Shown: positions 19,301-29,728, counted from the stretch's first letter. The stretch is 34,554 nt of DNA from Sulfurimonas sp. (GCA_030949825.1 JAUZSC010000029.1:1-34554), one strand, 5' to 3'. Notes: generated by a model not told the origin, from the letters alone. Made by a program: numbers and translations.

Positions 19301-19686
19301 TTTTTAATTAATATTAAAATTGTTCGATACATGTAAATGTATCTTTGTTATTCTAATTTGCGTTCACTACCTTACTTAGCATACGAATACGCTAAGAAGA
19401 TAGATCCTGTTGATTGTAGTTATTTAGTTATATAATTATCAGATCTTCGTGTAAATGAATATTACTACTCATTTACAATCTTTTAATTTATAATGTTGAC
19501 TTTAACAATTGTAATTTAATGAACTTTTTGATTTTAAATAAAACCAAATCGAAATACTTTAAAAAGTACTTGGATTTAATTTGATTAAAAACTTGTTTTT
19601 GTGCTAAGTCGTGCTTAAAAGAAACTTGCGAAGCATACTAATGTACGTGATGTAAGTTTCTTTTAAGTGCAATAGTTCCAAAAAAT
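19301..19686 (-). other. tRNA-23S internal transcribed spacer with processing stems
   Basis: No protein gene is seen. It holds the 5' arm of the 23S processing stem (19361-19408), a 9-bp hairpin TGTAAATGA/TCATTTACA (19450-19458 with 19469-19477), and a long hairpin CTTAAAAGAAACTT/AAGTTTCTTTTAAG (19614-19627 with 19654-19667). The long hairpin sits beside the tRNA 3' end and probably helps release it. Confidence 0.6.
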
Positions 19687-19768
19687 GGTGGAGACTAACA
19701 GGACTTGAACCTGTGGACCTCACCACGTATCAGAGGCAGACACTCTAACCAGCTGAGCTATAGGCCCG
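19687..19768 (-). tRNA. tRNA-Ile(GAU)-like gene, structurally abnormal
   Basis: On the minus strand it starts GGGCCTATAGCTCAGCTGG, a typical tRNA-Ile/Ala D-arm. It has TGATA at the anticodon (GAU), then GAGGTC, a T-arm ACAGG-TTCAAGT-CCTGT, and an encoded ACCA end. But it is 82 nt instead of 77. The acceptor strands GGGCCTA and AGTCTCC pair poorly. The 5' side of the anticodon stem (TGCCT) does not pair with the 3' side (GTGGT). The acceptor 3' end resembles tRNA-Ala, and the 5' part tRNA-Ile. It may be a mosaic, a dead copy or a consensus artefact. Its place between 16S and 23S is the usual one for tRNA-Ile/Ala. Confidence 0.55.
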
Positions 19769-19800
19769 AACTTGTGCTAAATAATTCGTGAAATGAACTC

Positions 19801-19825
19801 AGATCACTGAAAACTAAGCAAGTAA
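19801..19825 (-). repeat. 16S processing stem, 3' arm
   Basis: These 25 bases are the reverse complement of 21691-21715 with a single G-U position. Pairing continues further with a one-base bulge (through about 19835 and 21680). The arms flank the 16S gene, and the stem is a likely RNase III substrate in the precursor. Confidence 0.75.
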
Positions 19826-19903
19826 AGACTAATTAATAAAAACTTATTCGTGAGATTTTCTTTTTGTTATGTTAATTCAAATGAATGATTAACTTTACTC
19901 TAG

Positions 19904-21430
<1,527 letters not shown>

Positions 21431-21836
21431 TGTTGTCCGAAGACTTGATTATGTAAAGATCATATCTCTATGATTATTTACTGATCTTTTGCCCAAGAAT
21501 TAAAATTCATTGGCTTTGTTATTGCCACTAACTGCGTGAACGGTTAGTGGACTTTTGTATAGTATCTATACTATTTAGGGAACTTAAACAATAAATTGTT
21601 TAAGAATTCAAATAGAATAGACGGTTGTTGTTTTTATTAGTTATTTCTAAGTAATATTATTCAACTGTTTAGTTAGTACTAATCAGTCTATTACTTGCTT
21701 AGTTTTCAATGATCTCAAACAATATTTAACTTCCGTTTCGACGCATCAACTCGATGTGTCATTGTTTGTGGATGGGAATTATAGGGCGTAGTTGCTTAGA
21801 GGTTGCTTAATGTTTGGGAGAGTTTGGAAAAGTATC
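21431..21836 (-). promoter_or_regulatory. rRNA operon promoter and leader
   Basis: No open gene lies in these 406 bases. TATAAT on the minus strand at 21778-21783 is the best -10 candidate; no clear -35 is seen. The leader holds the 5' arm of the 16S processing stem (21691-21715) and several hairpins: CTTAAACAA/TTGTTTAAG (21583-21604), CCACTAAC/GTTAGTGG (21525-21550) and an AAAGATCA/TGATCTTT pair nearer to 16S. No recognisable boxA antitermination site was found. Confidence 0.5.
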
Positions 21837-22868
21837 TTATACAGCTGCTATCCAACCACCACCAATGAGTTTGTCATCGTTATAAAACACTGCTGCTTGA
21901 CCTACAGCAACTCCAAATACACTTTCATGTAGCCTTACTGTGGCCTTGTCATTTTCTATTTTTACATGACATTTCACTGCTTTAGTTCTATATCGTAGTT
22001 TTACTGTAGTATCAAAATCTTTTTCATCGTTAAACATATTTAGATTATCTAATATTACATGATTACATTCAAGTTCTTCTTTTTTACCTACAACTATTTG
22101 ATTTTTCTCTGGATTCATACTTAAAACAAAATGAGGTTCATGTGCACCCTTGACAGTAAAACCTTTTCGTTTTCCTATTGTGTAGTGCATATAACCTTTA
22201 TGTTCACCAACTACATTTCCATCTTTATCAAGTACTTCTCCGACATTATCTACATTCACATGTTTTTTTAAGACATCCGTATATGTAGTTTCTACAAAAC
22301 ATATTTCACTTGACTCTGCTTGAGATGCAAAAGATTCCAAACCTTCAATAGAAGAAGCAATTTTTTTGATATCTTTTTTATGTCTACTACCAAGGGGGAA
22401 AAGTAATCGTGGTAACACTTCTTTTTGAACATAAAAGAGAAAGTAACTTTGATCTTTAGTATCATCTTCAGCCTGATAAAAATACTCCCCATCAGTTTTA
22501 ATATAATGTCCCGTTGCTAAATAGTCTGCATCTATACTATCTGCAAACTTAATCATCTCTCCAAATTTCAAGCTTCTATTGCATAATGCACAAGGATTAG
22601 GAGTTTTGCCTTCTTCATAAGTATCGATAAATGGTTGATAAACTTTTTCATTAAAAACTTTCTGTAAGTCAAGAACATGGAGTTTTATACCAACAAAATC
22701 TGAAGCTTTTTGTGCGCGGGCCTGATGAATCTCATGATATCCTGGTTTTGAATGAAGTTTCATATACAAACCTTCAACCTCATATCCTTCATCTTTTAGC
22801 ATTAAACTCGTTATTGTAGAGTCAACTCCTCCACTCATACCTACTAATACTTTTTTTCTTTTATTCAT
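21837..22868 (-). CDS. mnmA: tRNA-specific 2-thiouridylase MnmA
   Basis: This enzyme thiolates U34 of the Lys, Glu and Gln tRNAs. The PP-loop is GMSGGVDST (about residues 10-18). Catalytic cysteines are Cys93 in TPNPCALCNRSLKFG and Cys190 in ESSEICFVE. LATGHYIK and TIGKRKGF are further family motifs. I chose the ATG at 22868 (MNKRKKVLVG), giving 343 residues; an in-frame ATG at 22880 adds four residues. The start overlaps the stop of the LOG gene by eight bases, so it is the last gene of the flagellar/housekeeping run. The rRNA promoter lies directly downstream. Confidence 0.95.
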   Translation of the reverse strand: MNKRKKVLVGMSGGVDSTITSLMLKDEGYEVEGLYMKLHSKPGYHEIHQARAQKASDFVGIKLHVLDLQKVFNEKVYQPFIDTYEEGKTPNPCALCNRSLKFGEMIKFADSIDADYLATGHYIKTDGEYFYQAEDDTKDQSYFLFYVQKEVLPRLLFPLGSRHKKDIKKIASSIEGLESFASQAESSEICFVETTYTDVLKKHVNVDNVGEVLDKDGNVVGEHKGYMHYTIGKRKGFTVKGAHEPHFVLSMNPEKNQIVVGKKEELECNHVILDNLNMFNDEKDFDTTVKLRYRTKAVKCHVKIENDKATVRLHESVFGVAVGQAAVFYNDDKLIGGGWIAAV

Positions 22869-23616
22869 AGTTACCATCATTTTTTAAGCTAGATAAGGAT
22901 TTAAAATAACTTGTATCATCCAAACCTGCATCTTTTAAAACACTTAATTGATGAGACAAAGACTCTTCAATCTCATCTACTACGCATTCTAAATCATCTG
23001 TTAATCTAATCATATGCAAATCATCTAAATCTATCATACCATGATAAAGTAGCTTCTTTTCTATAAACTCAAGTAAAGATTCATAAAATTTAACACCTAT
23101 AACAAATATCTTTACACCGGTTACTTTTTTAGTTTGCACTAAAGTCAAAGCTTCAAAAAGTTCATCCAAAGTGCCAAATCCTCCAGGTAAAATTACATAC
23201 GCCATTGAATATTTCACTAACATTACTTTTCTAGAGAAAAAATAATCAAAGCTAAGTTCTTTTGTTGTATAGGGGTTTGTAGATTGTTCAAAAGGCAAAT
23301 CAATATTAAGGCCTATTGATTCAACATTTTTATAAAGACTCGCACCTTTATTAGCGGCTTCCATTATTCCAGGGCCACCACCCGTAATAATATTAAACCC
23401 ACGCTTTGCAAGCATAGAAGCTAACTTCTCAGCTTCTTTATAATATAAGTTGTCTTTATCAGTTCTTGCACTTCCAAAAACAGTTACAGAAGGTCCAAGT
23501 TCACCAAGTTCATCAAAGCCCTTAACGAAGTCAGCTAAAATTTTGAAAACACTCCATACATCTGCAGACTTAATGTCTTTAACATATTTTTTTGTTAATT
23601 CTGAACTATTATTCAT
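22861..23616 (-). CDS. LOG-family nucleotide phosphoribohydrolase (TIGR00730-like)
   Basis: A 251-residue Rossmann-type protein with the two LOG hallmarks, GGGPGIMEA (79-87) and PGGFGTLDE (144-152). Family members release free base from nucleoside monophosphates (cytokinin riboside phosphate in plants and some bacteria); many older records name them lysine decarboxylases, which is not supported. The bacterial substrate here is unknown. It starts three bases after fliY and overlaps mnmA, so it is in the same transcript as the flagellar genes. Confidence 0.9.
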   Translation of the reverse strand: MNNSSELTKKYVKDIKSADVWSVFKILADFVKGFDELGELGPSVTVFGSARTDKDNLYYKEAEKLASMLAKRGFNIITGGGPGIMEAANKGASLYKNVESIGLNIDLPFEQSTNPYTTKELSFDYFFSRKVMLVKYSMAYVILPGGFGTLDELFEALTLVQTKKVTGVKIFVIGVKFYESLLEFIEKKLLYHGMIDLDDLHMIRLTDDLECVVDEIEESLSHQLSVLKDAGLDDTSYFKSLSSLKNDGNYE

Positions 23617-23619
23617 TTT

Positions 23620-24483
23620 TTAATCTTTTAACTGTGTTAATCTATCTTTTTTTGAGCCTATTGAAGTTATTTGAACACCAAAATTACCATCAACAATTAC
23701 AACTTCACCTAGAGCAATCACATTATTATCTACTAATATTTCAAGTGGGTCATTTGCTAACTGATTCAGTTCAATGACTGAGCCAATATCCATATTTAGT
23801 ACATCTTTTAAGAGCATTTTCTTCCGTCCAATACGCACACGCACAGGTAATTTCACATCCATGATAAGAGCAATATTCTTCATTTCATCGCTACTCATCT
23901 CAACACCAGGCATAGAATCATTATTTGAACTTGAAGAAGAAGCATCTTGCTTATCTGCTTCAGTAGTAGGATTTGATGATATAGCATTGCTAAATGCCTC
24001 ATCAATAATGAACATATAAAGTGAATTTAGCTCACCTACATTAAACTTATAAATATACATTGTGTGAAAATCTTCTAAACTAACTTCTTCGTCTTCATTC
24101 TTAAGTTCTATACCATCGATTGAAAAAGATAAAACAGGCATCTCTTTTTGAGCAGAAAGACCATTCCCCATAGAACCAAAAATATTAGAAATAATTTCCT
24201 TAGCCGCATCTAAATCATCTTCGCTTACATCTTCTCTATCTCCAACTTCTTCACCCATCATCAAATCAGCCAAAGAAGCAGCTAGGTTAGCTGGTAAGGC
24301 AACTATAGCCTTTGCATCAACTGCACCTGAAACTGTAATACTTACAAGTACTATAGGAGGAATAATATTTGAGATAATACTTAATTCTTGTTCTTCTTGA
24401 AGTTCTAAGGTAGGTGCTTCTCCTATAAGTGCTTCAATAGTACCAACTGTTTCACTTTCAAATAACTTAATAAATTCACTCAT
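23620..24483 (-). CDS. fliY: Flagellar motor switch protein FliY (CheC-like plus FliN/SpoA)
   Basis: A 287-residue C-ring protein. The N-terminal CheC/FliM-middle-like region covers about 1-175. A Ser/Asn/Asp-rich linker follows (about 176-200, SSSSSNNDSMPG). The C-terminal FliN/SpoA domain (about 205-280) includes VKLPVRVRIGRKKMLLKDVL and DNNVIALGEVVIVDGNFGV. The epsilon-type switch uses FliY alongside FliM. The region DVSEDDLDAAKEIISNIFG resembles a CheC phosphatase helix, but the key Glu/Asn pair is not evident, so phosphatase activity is uncertain. It lies 27 bases downstream of fliM. Confidence 0.93.
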   Translation of the reverse strand: MSEFIKLFESETVGTIEALIGEAPTLELQEEQELSIISNIIPPIVLVSITVSGAVDAKAIVALPANLAASLADLMMGEEVGDREDVSEDDLDAAKEIISNIFGSMGNGLSAQKEMPVLSFSIDGIELKNEDEEVSLEDFHTMYIYKFNVGELNSLYMFIIDEAFSNAISSNPTTEADKQDASSSSSNNDSMPGVEMSSDEMKNIALIMDVKLPVRVRIGRKKMLLKDVLNMDIGSVIELNQLANDPLEILVDNNVIALGEVVIVDGNFGVQITSIGSKKDRLTQLKD

Positions 24484-24510
24484 CTATCTATACCTCTTAT
24501 TTGGCGTATA

Positions 24511-25581
24511 TTATTCATTTATGATATCTTGTACACCTGAAATTTTTTCATGTCTTAGTTGCTCAAAGTTTTCTAATGCTCTCTTAACAGCATCTTTTTC
24601 TGTATCAATTATTTCTGTAATTTGTATAGATTTTCTAAATCGTCTCAAACCTATCTCGCCTTTAAACCTATCTTTTCCATCTACGCATACTGTAATAATA
24701 TCATTGGCAGCATTCGTCAGTCGCAGAACATCATCTACTTTAAGTTCTAAAACATCACCTAATGTTAGTTCAGCATCACCAAGATTTGCTTCAATATTCA
24801 CCTTAGCACCACCAAGGAGAACTTGAAGTTCTGTATTCCTACTTTTTTTTGTACTTGTTTCATTGAGCATCAAGTCACGCGATGCTAGCTTTGGTAAAAT
24901 CGGTTCTAAGGCAATTACTGGATAACAAATATTCATCATTCCTGAACTATGTCCAATGATAATTTCCATTACAACCATTACAACAATCTCATTTTGAGCA
25001 ACAATTTGAACAACATTTGGGCTAGACTCTTTAGATTCTACAGTTGGATATATTTCCATTACTGGACCCCAAGCTTCTTTAAGTGTACTCATCATAACAC
25101 GCAAAATCGTTTCAAATAAACTGAGCTCAATATCAGAGAACTCACGACTTGCATCAAAAGGTTCCCCTTTTCCTCCAAGTAATCTATCAAGCATTGGAAA
25201 AGCTATAGAAGGGTTAATCTCTATAACTCCACTGCCTTCTAATGGCTTAACTGAAAAAACATTAAAACTTGTAGGGTTAGGTAGCGACATCAAAAATTCA
25301 CCATAGGTCATTTGGTCAACTGAGTGTAATTGAATTTCAACAATAGAACGCATTATAGAAGATATTTGAGATGCTAAAGATCGTGCCATTTTATCATGTA
25401 CACCACGAAAGGCTCGTAGTTGTTCTTTAGAAACTCTATTTGGCCTTTTAAAGTCATAGAGCGTTACTTGACGCTGAGGGAGTAAACTTCCTTCATCCGA
25501 ACCTTCAAAGACATCATCACCTTCATCTTCAACAACATCTAAAAGTGCGTCAATCTCTTCTTGTGAAAGTATATCTGCCAT
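24511..25581 (-). CDS. fliM: Flagellar motor switch protein FliM
   Basis: A 356-residue cytoplasmic C-ring protein. The N-terminal CheY-P binding segment is LSQEEIDALLD (residues 5-15). An acidic linker is followed by the middle domain (about 40-250, with YDFKRPNRVSKEQLRAFRGV and the GGKGEPF loop) and a C-terminal SpoA domain (about 265-345, LEVLLG-type strand and LGDVLELKVDDVLRL). It controls rotation direction together with FliY and FliG. It starts one base after the end of fliA, so the two are coupled. Confidence 0.96.
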   Translation of the reverse strand: MADILSQEEIDALLDVVEDEGDDVFEGSDEGSLLPQRQVTLYDFKRPNRVSKEQLRAFRGVHDKMARSLASQISSIMRSIVEIQLHSVDQMTYGEFLMSLPNPTSFNVFSVKPLEGSGVIEINPSIAFPMLDRLLGGKGEPFDASREFSDIELSLFETILRVMMSTLKEAWGPVMEIYPTVESKESSPNVVQIVAQNEIVVMVVMEIIIGHSSGMMNICYPVIALEPILPKLASRDLMLNETSTKKSRNTELQVLLGGAKVNIEANLGDAELTLGDVLELKVDDVLRLTNAANDIITVCVDGKDRFKGEIGLRRFRKSIQITEIIDTEKDAVKRALENFEQLRHEKISGVQDIINE

Positions 25582-25582
25582 T

Positions 25583-26272
25583 TTATGCCCCTACACTTTC
25601 TTTGATTTTATGAATAACAGCCTTGTGAATTTGAGAAATTCTAGATTCTGTTATATGTAATATTTCACTAATCTCTTTAAGCGTAAGTTCTTCAAAGTAA
25701 TAAAATTGAATGACTAACTGCTCTCTTTCTTTAAAATTTGATAAAATATTTTTAATTACATCGACGAGTTCATCTCGCTCAATACTAGCAAGCGCAGCTC
25801 CTTCATCACCAACATGAAGTTGATCGTGTAACGGCATTACTGTATAAATCGTTGAGGCGAATCTTGCATCATGTACTTTTTCTATAGGTTCTTGTAAAAT
25901 TTCTGATAGTTGTAAATCAGTAGGCTCTTCTTCATGCGTCAGTCGATACTCTTCAACAGCATAATCAATTGCCTTAACTAACTTACGACTTGCACGACTT
26001 AAGATGTCTAAACTTCTAAGATAATCAAGCATCGCACCGTAAACTCTTTTTTTCGCATAACCCCAAAATGAGTCATTCAGTTTTTCATCATATCTACGCG
26101 CTAGTTTTATTAATTCTTCTGTGCCAATAGCCGAGAGATCCATAAAGTCTATTGAACTAGGTAACCTTTCTTTAAGTCGAAATGCCATTGCCTTTACAGC
26201 TGGTAAATACTGGATTGCTAGTTCGTCTTCTTTATGTTTAATGTCTTGCGTATACATATTAGTATTTATCAT
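25583..26272 (-). CDS. fliA: Flagellar sigma factor FliA (sigma-28)
   Basis: A 229-residue sigma factor for late flagellar genes. Region 2 contains IDFMDLSAIGTEELIKLARRYD and FWGYAKKRVYGAMLDYLR. Region 3 contains EEYRLTHEEEPTDLQLSEIL. Region 4 has the helix-turn-helix ELTLKEISEILHITESRISQ. There is no region 1.1, as usual for sigma-28. It overlaps the upstream 111-codon gene by four bases (ATGA). The anti-sigma factor FlgM is not in the window. Confidence 0.95.
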   Translation of the reverse strand: MINTNMYTQDIKHKEDELAIQYLPAVKAMAFRLKERLPSSIDFMDLSAIGTEELIKLARRYDEKLNDSFWGYAKKRVYGAMLDYLRSLDILSRASRKLVKAIDYAVEEYRLTHEEEPTDLQLSEILQEPIEKVHDARFASTIYTVMPLHDQLHVGDEGAALASIERDELVDVIKNILSNFKEREQLVIQFYYFEELTLKEISEILHITESRISQIHKAVIHKIKESVGA

Positions 26273-26604
26273 GCTTTAGTCGCTTGATGTTGGGAGTTTA
26301 TTTTAATCGCAGCATCTGTTATTTTACATGCAGAATCAATCAACTTTTCTCTTTTGTTTATCTCTTTAACAAACATATCTAAATCTTTTTCATGGACTTC
26401 TCTTTCAAAAGAATAAGAACGTGCTGTTAGTGTTTTATAATACATAGCGATTATAATATGAGAAAAAAGGTAGAAGAATGTAGTGATAAAAAATGTATAT
26501 ACAAGGAGGCCTTCAGCATCAAATGATTTTAATATTCCAAAGATAATACCCATAAAAAAACCTTGGACAGTAAAAAAATATACAAAATTTTCACCTAACA
26601 TCAA
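26269..26604 (-). CDS. Small two-helix membrane protein of the flagellar cluster
   Basis: A 111-residue protein of unknown function. Two hydrophobic segments are visible (about 9-28, FFTVQGFFMGIIFGIL, and 34-56, LLVYTFFITTFFYLFSHIII). A charged helical tail that may form a coiled coil follows (FEREVHEKDLDMFVKEINKR). Its position between flhG and fliA, with four-base overlaps on both sides, equals that of HP1033 in Helicobacter, so it is probably an ortholog. A role in flagellar regulation or placement is inferred from position only. Confidence 0.75.
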   Translation of the reverse strand: MMLGENFVYFFTVQGFFMGIIFGILKSFDAEGLLVYTFFITTFFYLFSHIIIAMYYKTLTARSYSFEREVHEKDLDMFVKEINKREKLIDSACKITDAAIKINSQHQATKA

Positions 26605-27495
26605 CTACCCCGCATTAAAAATGTTCTGATCAATCGTTTAAATAAGCCACTTAAACCACTTTCATTGGCTTTAACTAGCACATTGCGTTCCAATTTAGCA
26701 TTGATTTTATCCGCTATTGCGACTATATCTTTATAAGGCTGCGATGACTTATATTCTGCACAAAACAATGCTCTTCTTTTCACAGACGATGAAACTTTTA
26801 TATCCGCATTCACCTTACCAATTAAATCAAGTTTTAGATTTGAACCAATGTTCGCAAATGCAACTTTTTTAATTTTACCAAATACACCCTGTGCTTCTTT
26901 TTCATTTCTTACTTGATTCATTATCATACTTACATCATTACGCAGCGTTGCTATTGTTTTTATAGTTGCGTAAGCATCTGTTATTGCTGCAGGGTCAGGG
27001 ACAGTAACAACGATTACATCATCTGCAGCATTAAGAAACATTTGTATGTGTTCGCCGATTCCCGCACCTGTATCTATGATCATAACATCTAGTTTATCTA
27101 AGACTTGGGCTTCTTCCATAAATCTTTCAAAAAGTGCCATATCAGAATATTTTAATATTTCATCACCGCTTTCACCTGGGATTAAAATAAGGTTTCTCGT
27201 AATAGGAATTAGAATATCCGATACTGTCGCTTCACCTTTTAAGACATGTAAAATATTTTTTTTTAATTTTTACATTAAACATTACATCAAGATTAGCTAA
27301 ACCAATATCTGCATCAAATATACCTACATTAAGTCCCGATTGAGAAAGGACATACGCTAGGTTTGAGCTAATTGTACTTTTTCCTACTCCACCTTTTCCA
27401 CTTGTAATAGCTATAAATCTTGTTTTTTTAGATTTACCTTGGTGCTTATGTGTTGCAACTAATTCTTCTAATTTTTGAGCTTGACTACCTATCAT
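26601..27495 (-). pseudogene. flhG: Flagellar number regulator FlhG (MinD-like ATPase), frame broken at a 9-A tract
   Basis: FlhG (FleN/YlxH) is a membrane-cycling ATPase that, with FlhF, sets flagellar number and, in Campylobacter, division site. The N-terminal part (27495 to about 27260) has deviant Walker [12 protein letters not shown] and [14 protein letters not shown]. The frame then breaks in a run of nine A on the minus strand (T9 at 27256-27264) and stops at 27232. With one A fewer, translation continues as [20 protein letters not shown] and on through LDVMIIDTGAGIGEH to the stop at 26601, giving about 298 residues, normal for the family. A GGAG ribosome site precedes the start. The rest of the frame is undamaged, which argues for a recent slip, phase variation or a base-call error rather than old decay. 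Confidence 0.9.
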
Positions 27496-27507
27496 GTTTT
27501 GCTCCGG

Positions 27508-28782
27508 TTAAAACCATGGAGTAAACATTCTACTAAAAAAATCACTACTTGCCCGAACTAAATCTTCTGGAACTTCTTGTCCAACTGAGAAATAGCTAAT
27601 TGGTTTTTTAGTTTCATACGCAAGAGAAAATATATTTCCAAAGCCACGCGTTTCATCAAGCTTAGTAAACATCATTGTATCAATATTTAAAGTAGCAAAG
27701 TTATCATATGTTGCTTTTAGATCTTCGTATTTTATTGAGCTTGGCATTACTAAAACCACATCTACATTGTACTCCGTATCATTTGCCTCTAAACATTCAT
27801 ATATTTTTTCAATTTTCCCTTTGTCATAAGGACTCGATCCCATCGTGTCTATTAAAATATAATCACAATGTCTTAATGAATTTAAGGCAGTCGAAAAGTC
27901 AGCAGGATCAACGACTGTCTCAATACCTAGTTTCATCATACGCGCATACTGCATTAACTGTTCCACTGCACCAATTCTGTATGTATCCAAAACAACAAGA
28001 CCTACTTTATATTTTTTTTCCATTAAATATGAATATCTCGCAGCAAGTTTTGCAATAGAAGTAGTTTTACCAACACCAGTTGGACCAACAAGCATAATAA
28101 CTTTTTTTGAGCCTAGTGTTGGCGTACTTTCAAGTCGTATTGGAATCATCTTTCTAAGTAATGTTTGAAAGTATCTTTTTACGGTTGATGAATTCTCTTT
28201 CATTTTATTAGGCATATGCTCTAAGGTTATTCGCATAATATTTTCAAGATGATCTTTGCTCATTCCACTTTGAGATGCAAGTCTATATATTTCTGCAAAT
28301 TCAGGAGGAATTGAAGTTTCAATACTTGGTGCTTTTTCATCCCAAAACATATTTTGGATAAGTTTAACTTTATCTCCAAGTTTATTTATTTCAGATTTAA
28401 TCTCTTTTAGTTCTTTTGGCTCAACTACTGGTGCACTAGATTTTGGAATTCCATATTCTAAATCTGTGTTAGTTACATCAGAGATTTTTGAAATTTGTTG
28501 CGCAGCACTCGATATGTTAAATAGCACATCTTCACTTTCTTGTTTAATTGGTTTTTGTCTATGTAGAGGTTTGGGAGCATATGCAAATTCAGAATTAACA
28601 GATTTTTGGTTTTTTAATTCTGATTCCTCAATCCCAATAACTATTTCGTACATGGCTGATTTTCCAAGAGCTTTTTTTTGAACTTCTCGTGTTTCAATCA
28701 ACATTCCCTCATCGCCAATTTCTAACTTTGCTTTTTTTAATGCTTCAGAGGGAGTTCTACCTGTAAAAGTTAATATTTTCAT
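27508..28782 (-). CDS. flhF: Flagellar biosynthesis GTPase FlhF
   Basis: A 424-residue SRP-type GTPase that marks the pole for flagellar assembly. The N-terminal B domain is basic and poorly conserved (1-150). The helical N domain covers about 155-215. The G domain has P-loop GPTGVGKTT (233-241), a VVLDTYRIGAVEQL motif near 263-276, ILIDTMG (G3) and TKLDE (G4). It overlaps folK by four bases (ATGA) and is followed by flhG after 12 bases, the usual pairing. The frame is intact. Confidence 0.96.
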   Translation of the reverse strand: MKILTFTGRTPSEALKKAKLEIGDEGMLIETREVQKKALGKSAMYEIVIGIEESELKNQKSVNSEFAYAPKPLHRQKPIKQESEDVLFNISSAAQQISKISDVTNTDLEYGIPKSSAPVVEPKELKEIKSEINKLGDKVKLIQNMFWDEKAPSIETSIPPEFAEIYRLASQSGMSKDHLENIMRITLEHMPNKMKENSSTVKRYFQTLLRKMIPIRLESTPTLGSKKVIMLVGPTGVGKTTSIAKLAARYSYLMEKKYKVGLVVLDTYRIGAVEQLMQYARMMKLGIETVVDPADFSTALNSLRHCDYILIDTMGSSPYDKGKIEKIYECLEANDTEYNVDVVLVMPSSIKYEDLKATYDNFATLNIDTMMFTKLDETRGFGNIFSLAYETKKPISYFSVGQEVPEDLVRASSDFFSRMFTPWF

Positions 28783-29261
28783 CTTAAACTCGCTAAGGGA
28801 ATCACAACACTTTGTCTCTTAGACCATGAAGCGTGAGGAATAGTTAATTTGTTAGTTTTTATAATTCTATTGTCAAAAAATATAATATCCAAATCTAATG
28901 TCCTTGGTGCATTTTCAAAACTTCTTTGTCTACCAAATCTTTTTTCGACTCTCATTAAGTAATCTAAAAAAACTCTCGGTTGCATGTTTGTTTGTAAAAC
29001 TAGTATTGAATTAAAAAAATCATCTTGGTCTATAAAACCAAATGGAGGATTTTTTAAAATCAACGAAGTTCGTAAAACATCTACTCTTTTATCTTTTTTC
29101 ATAAATATTTCGAGATGATTAAACCTTCGCTTAACATCTCCAATATTTCCACCAATTCCAATAGTTACTTTATAACGAAGATTACTATAAGAATTTTTTG
29201 TATTAAAACATAAACTTTTAAAAGTTGTTAAACTGTTTGTTAGTTCGCGTTTTAAGTACAT
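28779..29261 (-). CDS. folK: 2-amino-4-hydroxy-6-hydroxymethyldihydropteridine pyrophosphokinase
   Basis: This enzyme transfers pyrophosphate from ATP to the pterin in folate synthesis. Motifs are GIGGNIGD (35-42), a NPPFGF-containing loop (71-76) and RTLDLDIIFFD (120-130) with the metal-binding Asp123/Asp125. I set the start at the ATG at 29261, which shares its A with the aroQ stop (TAATG), giving 160 residues. A longer in-frame ORF to 29375 runs through aroQ and adds an unlikely aromatic-rich N-terminus. It sits between aroQ and flhF as in Helicobacter. Confidence 0.93.
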   Translation of the reverse strand: MYLKRELTNSLTTFKSLCFNTKNSYSNLRYKVTIGIGGNIGDVKRRFNHLEIFMKKDKRVDVLRTSLILKNPPFGFIDQDDFFNSILVLQTNMQPRVFLDYLMRVEKRFGRQRSFENAPRTLDLDIIFFDNRIIKTNKLTIPHASWSKRQSVVIPLASLR

Positions 29262-29728
29262 TAGACTTTTGGAGTTTGTTCTTTTTGCGCTTGAACTTCT
29301 GCCATAACTTGAAGTAATCCAACCATAGCTAAATGATAACCAAAAGGACCAAAACCTACAATAGAGGAAGAACATACTGCAGCAACCATATTTTCTTTTC
29401 TAAATTCTTCACGACGATGAATATTTGAGATATGCACTTCAATTGTTGGAATGCCAACAGCAGCAATTGCATCCCGTATTGCTATTGAAGTATGCGTATA
29501 GGCAGCTGGATTAATAATTATACCATCAATTTCACCATAGCATTCTTGAACTTTATCTACTAGTTCACCCTCTAAATTACTTTGAAAAAATTCAATTTCT
29601 GTATCATTTTGAGCTGCAAAATCTTTCATCTGAGCGTGGATTTGTTCTAATTTCATAGGACCATAAACATGTTGTTCTCTAACACCTAGCATATTTAAGT
29701 TTGGACCTTGTATTACCATTATCTTCAT
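29261..29728 (-). CDS. aroQ: 3-dehydroquinate dehydratase, type II
   Basis: A 155-residue shikimate-pathway enzyme converting 3-dehydroquinate to 3-dehydroshikimate. Hallmarks are [10 protein letters not shown] (6-15), the catalytic Tyr22 region [14 protein letters not shown] with the catalytic Asn, and [13 protein letters not shown]. An AAAGG ribosome site precedes the ATG. It is the first gene of the long minus-strand run and shares a 105-bp divergent promoter region with the deaminase gene. Confidence 0.97.
   Translation of the reverse strand: MKIMVIQGPNLNMLGVREQHVYGPMKLEQIHAQMKDFAAQNDTEIEFFQSNLEGELVDKVQECYGEIDGIIINPAAYTHTSIAIRDAIAAVGIPTIEVHISNIHRREEFRKENMVAAVCSSSIVGFGPFGYHLAMVGLLQVMAEVQAQKEQTPKV

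Noticed and set aside
22869..22880. Upstream ATG for mnmA
   Set aside because: It adds only MMVT, and the ATG at 22868 fits better the short lead before the PP-loop seen in relatives. Not excluded.
28779..29375. Long version of folK starting at 29375
   Set aside because: The extra 38 residues run through the conserved 3' part of aroQ and are aromatic-rich; the TAATG junction at 29261 gives a normal-length FolK.
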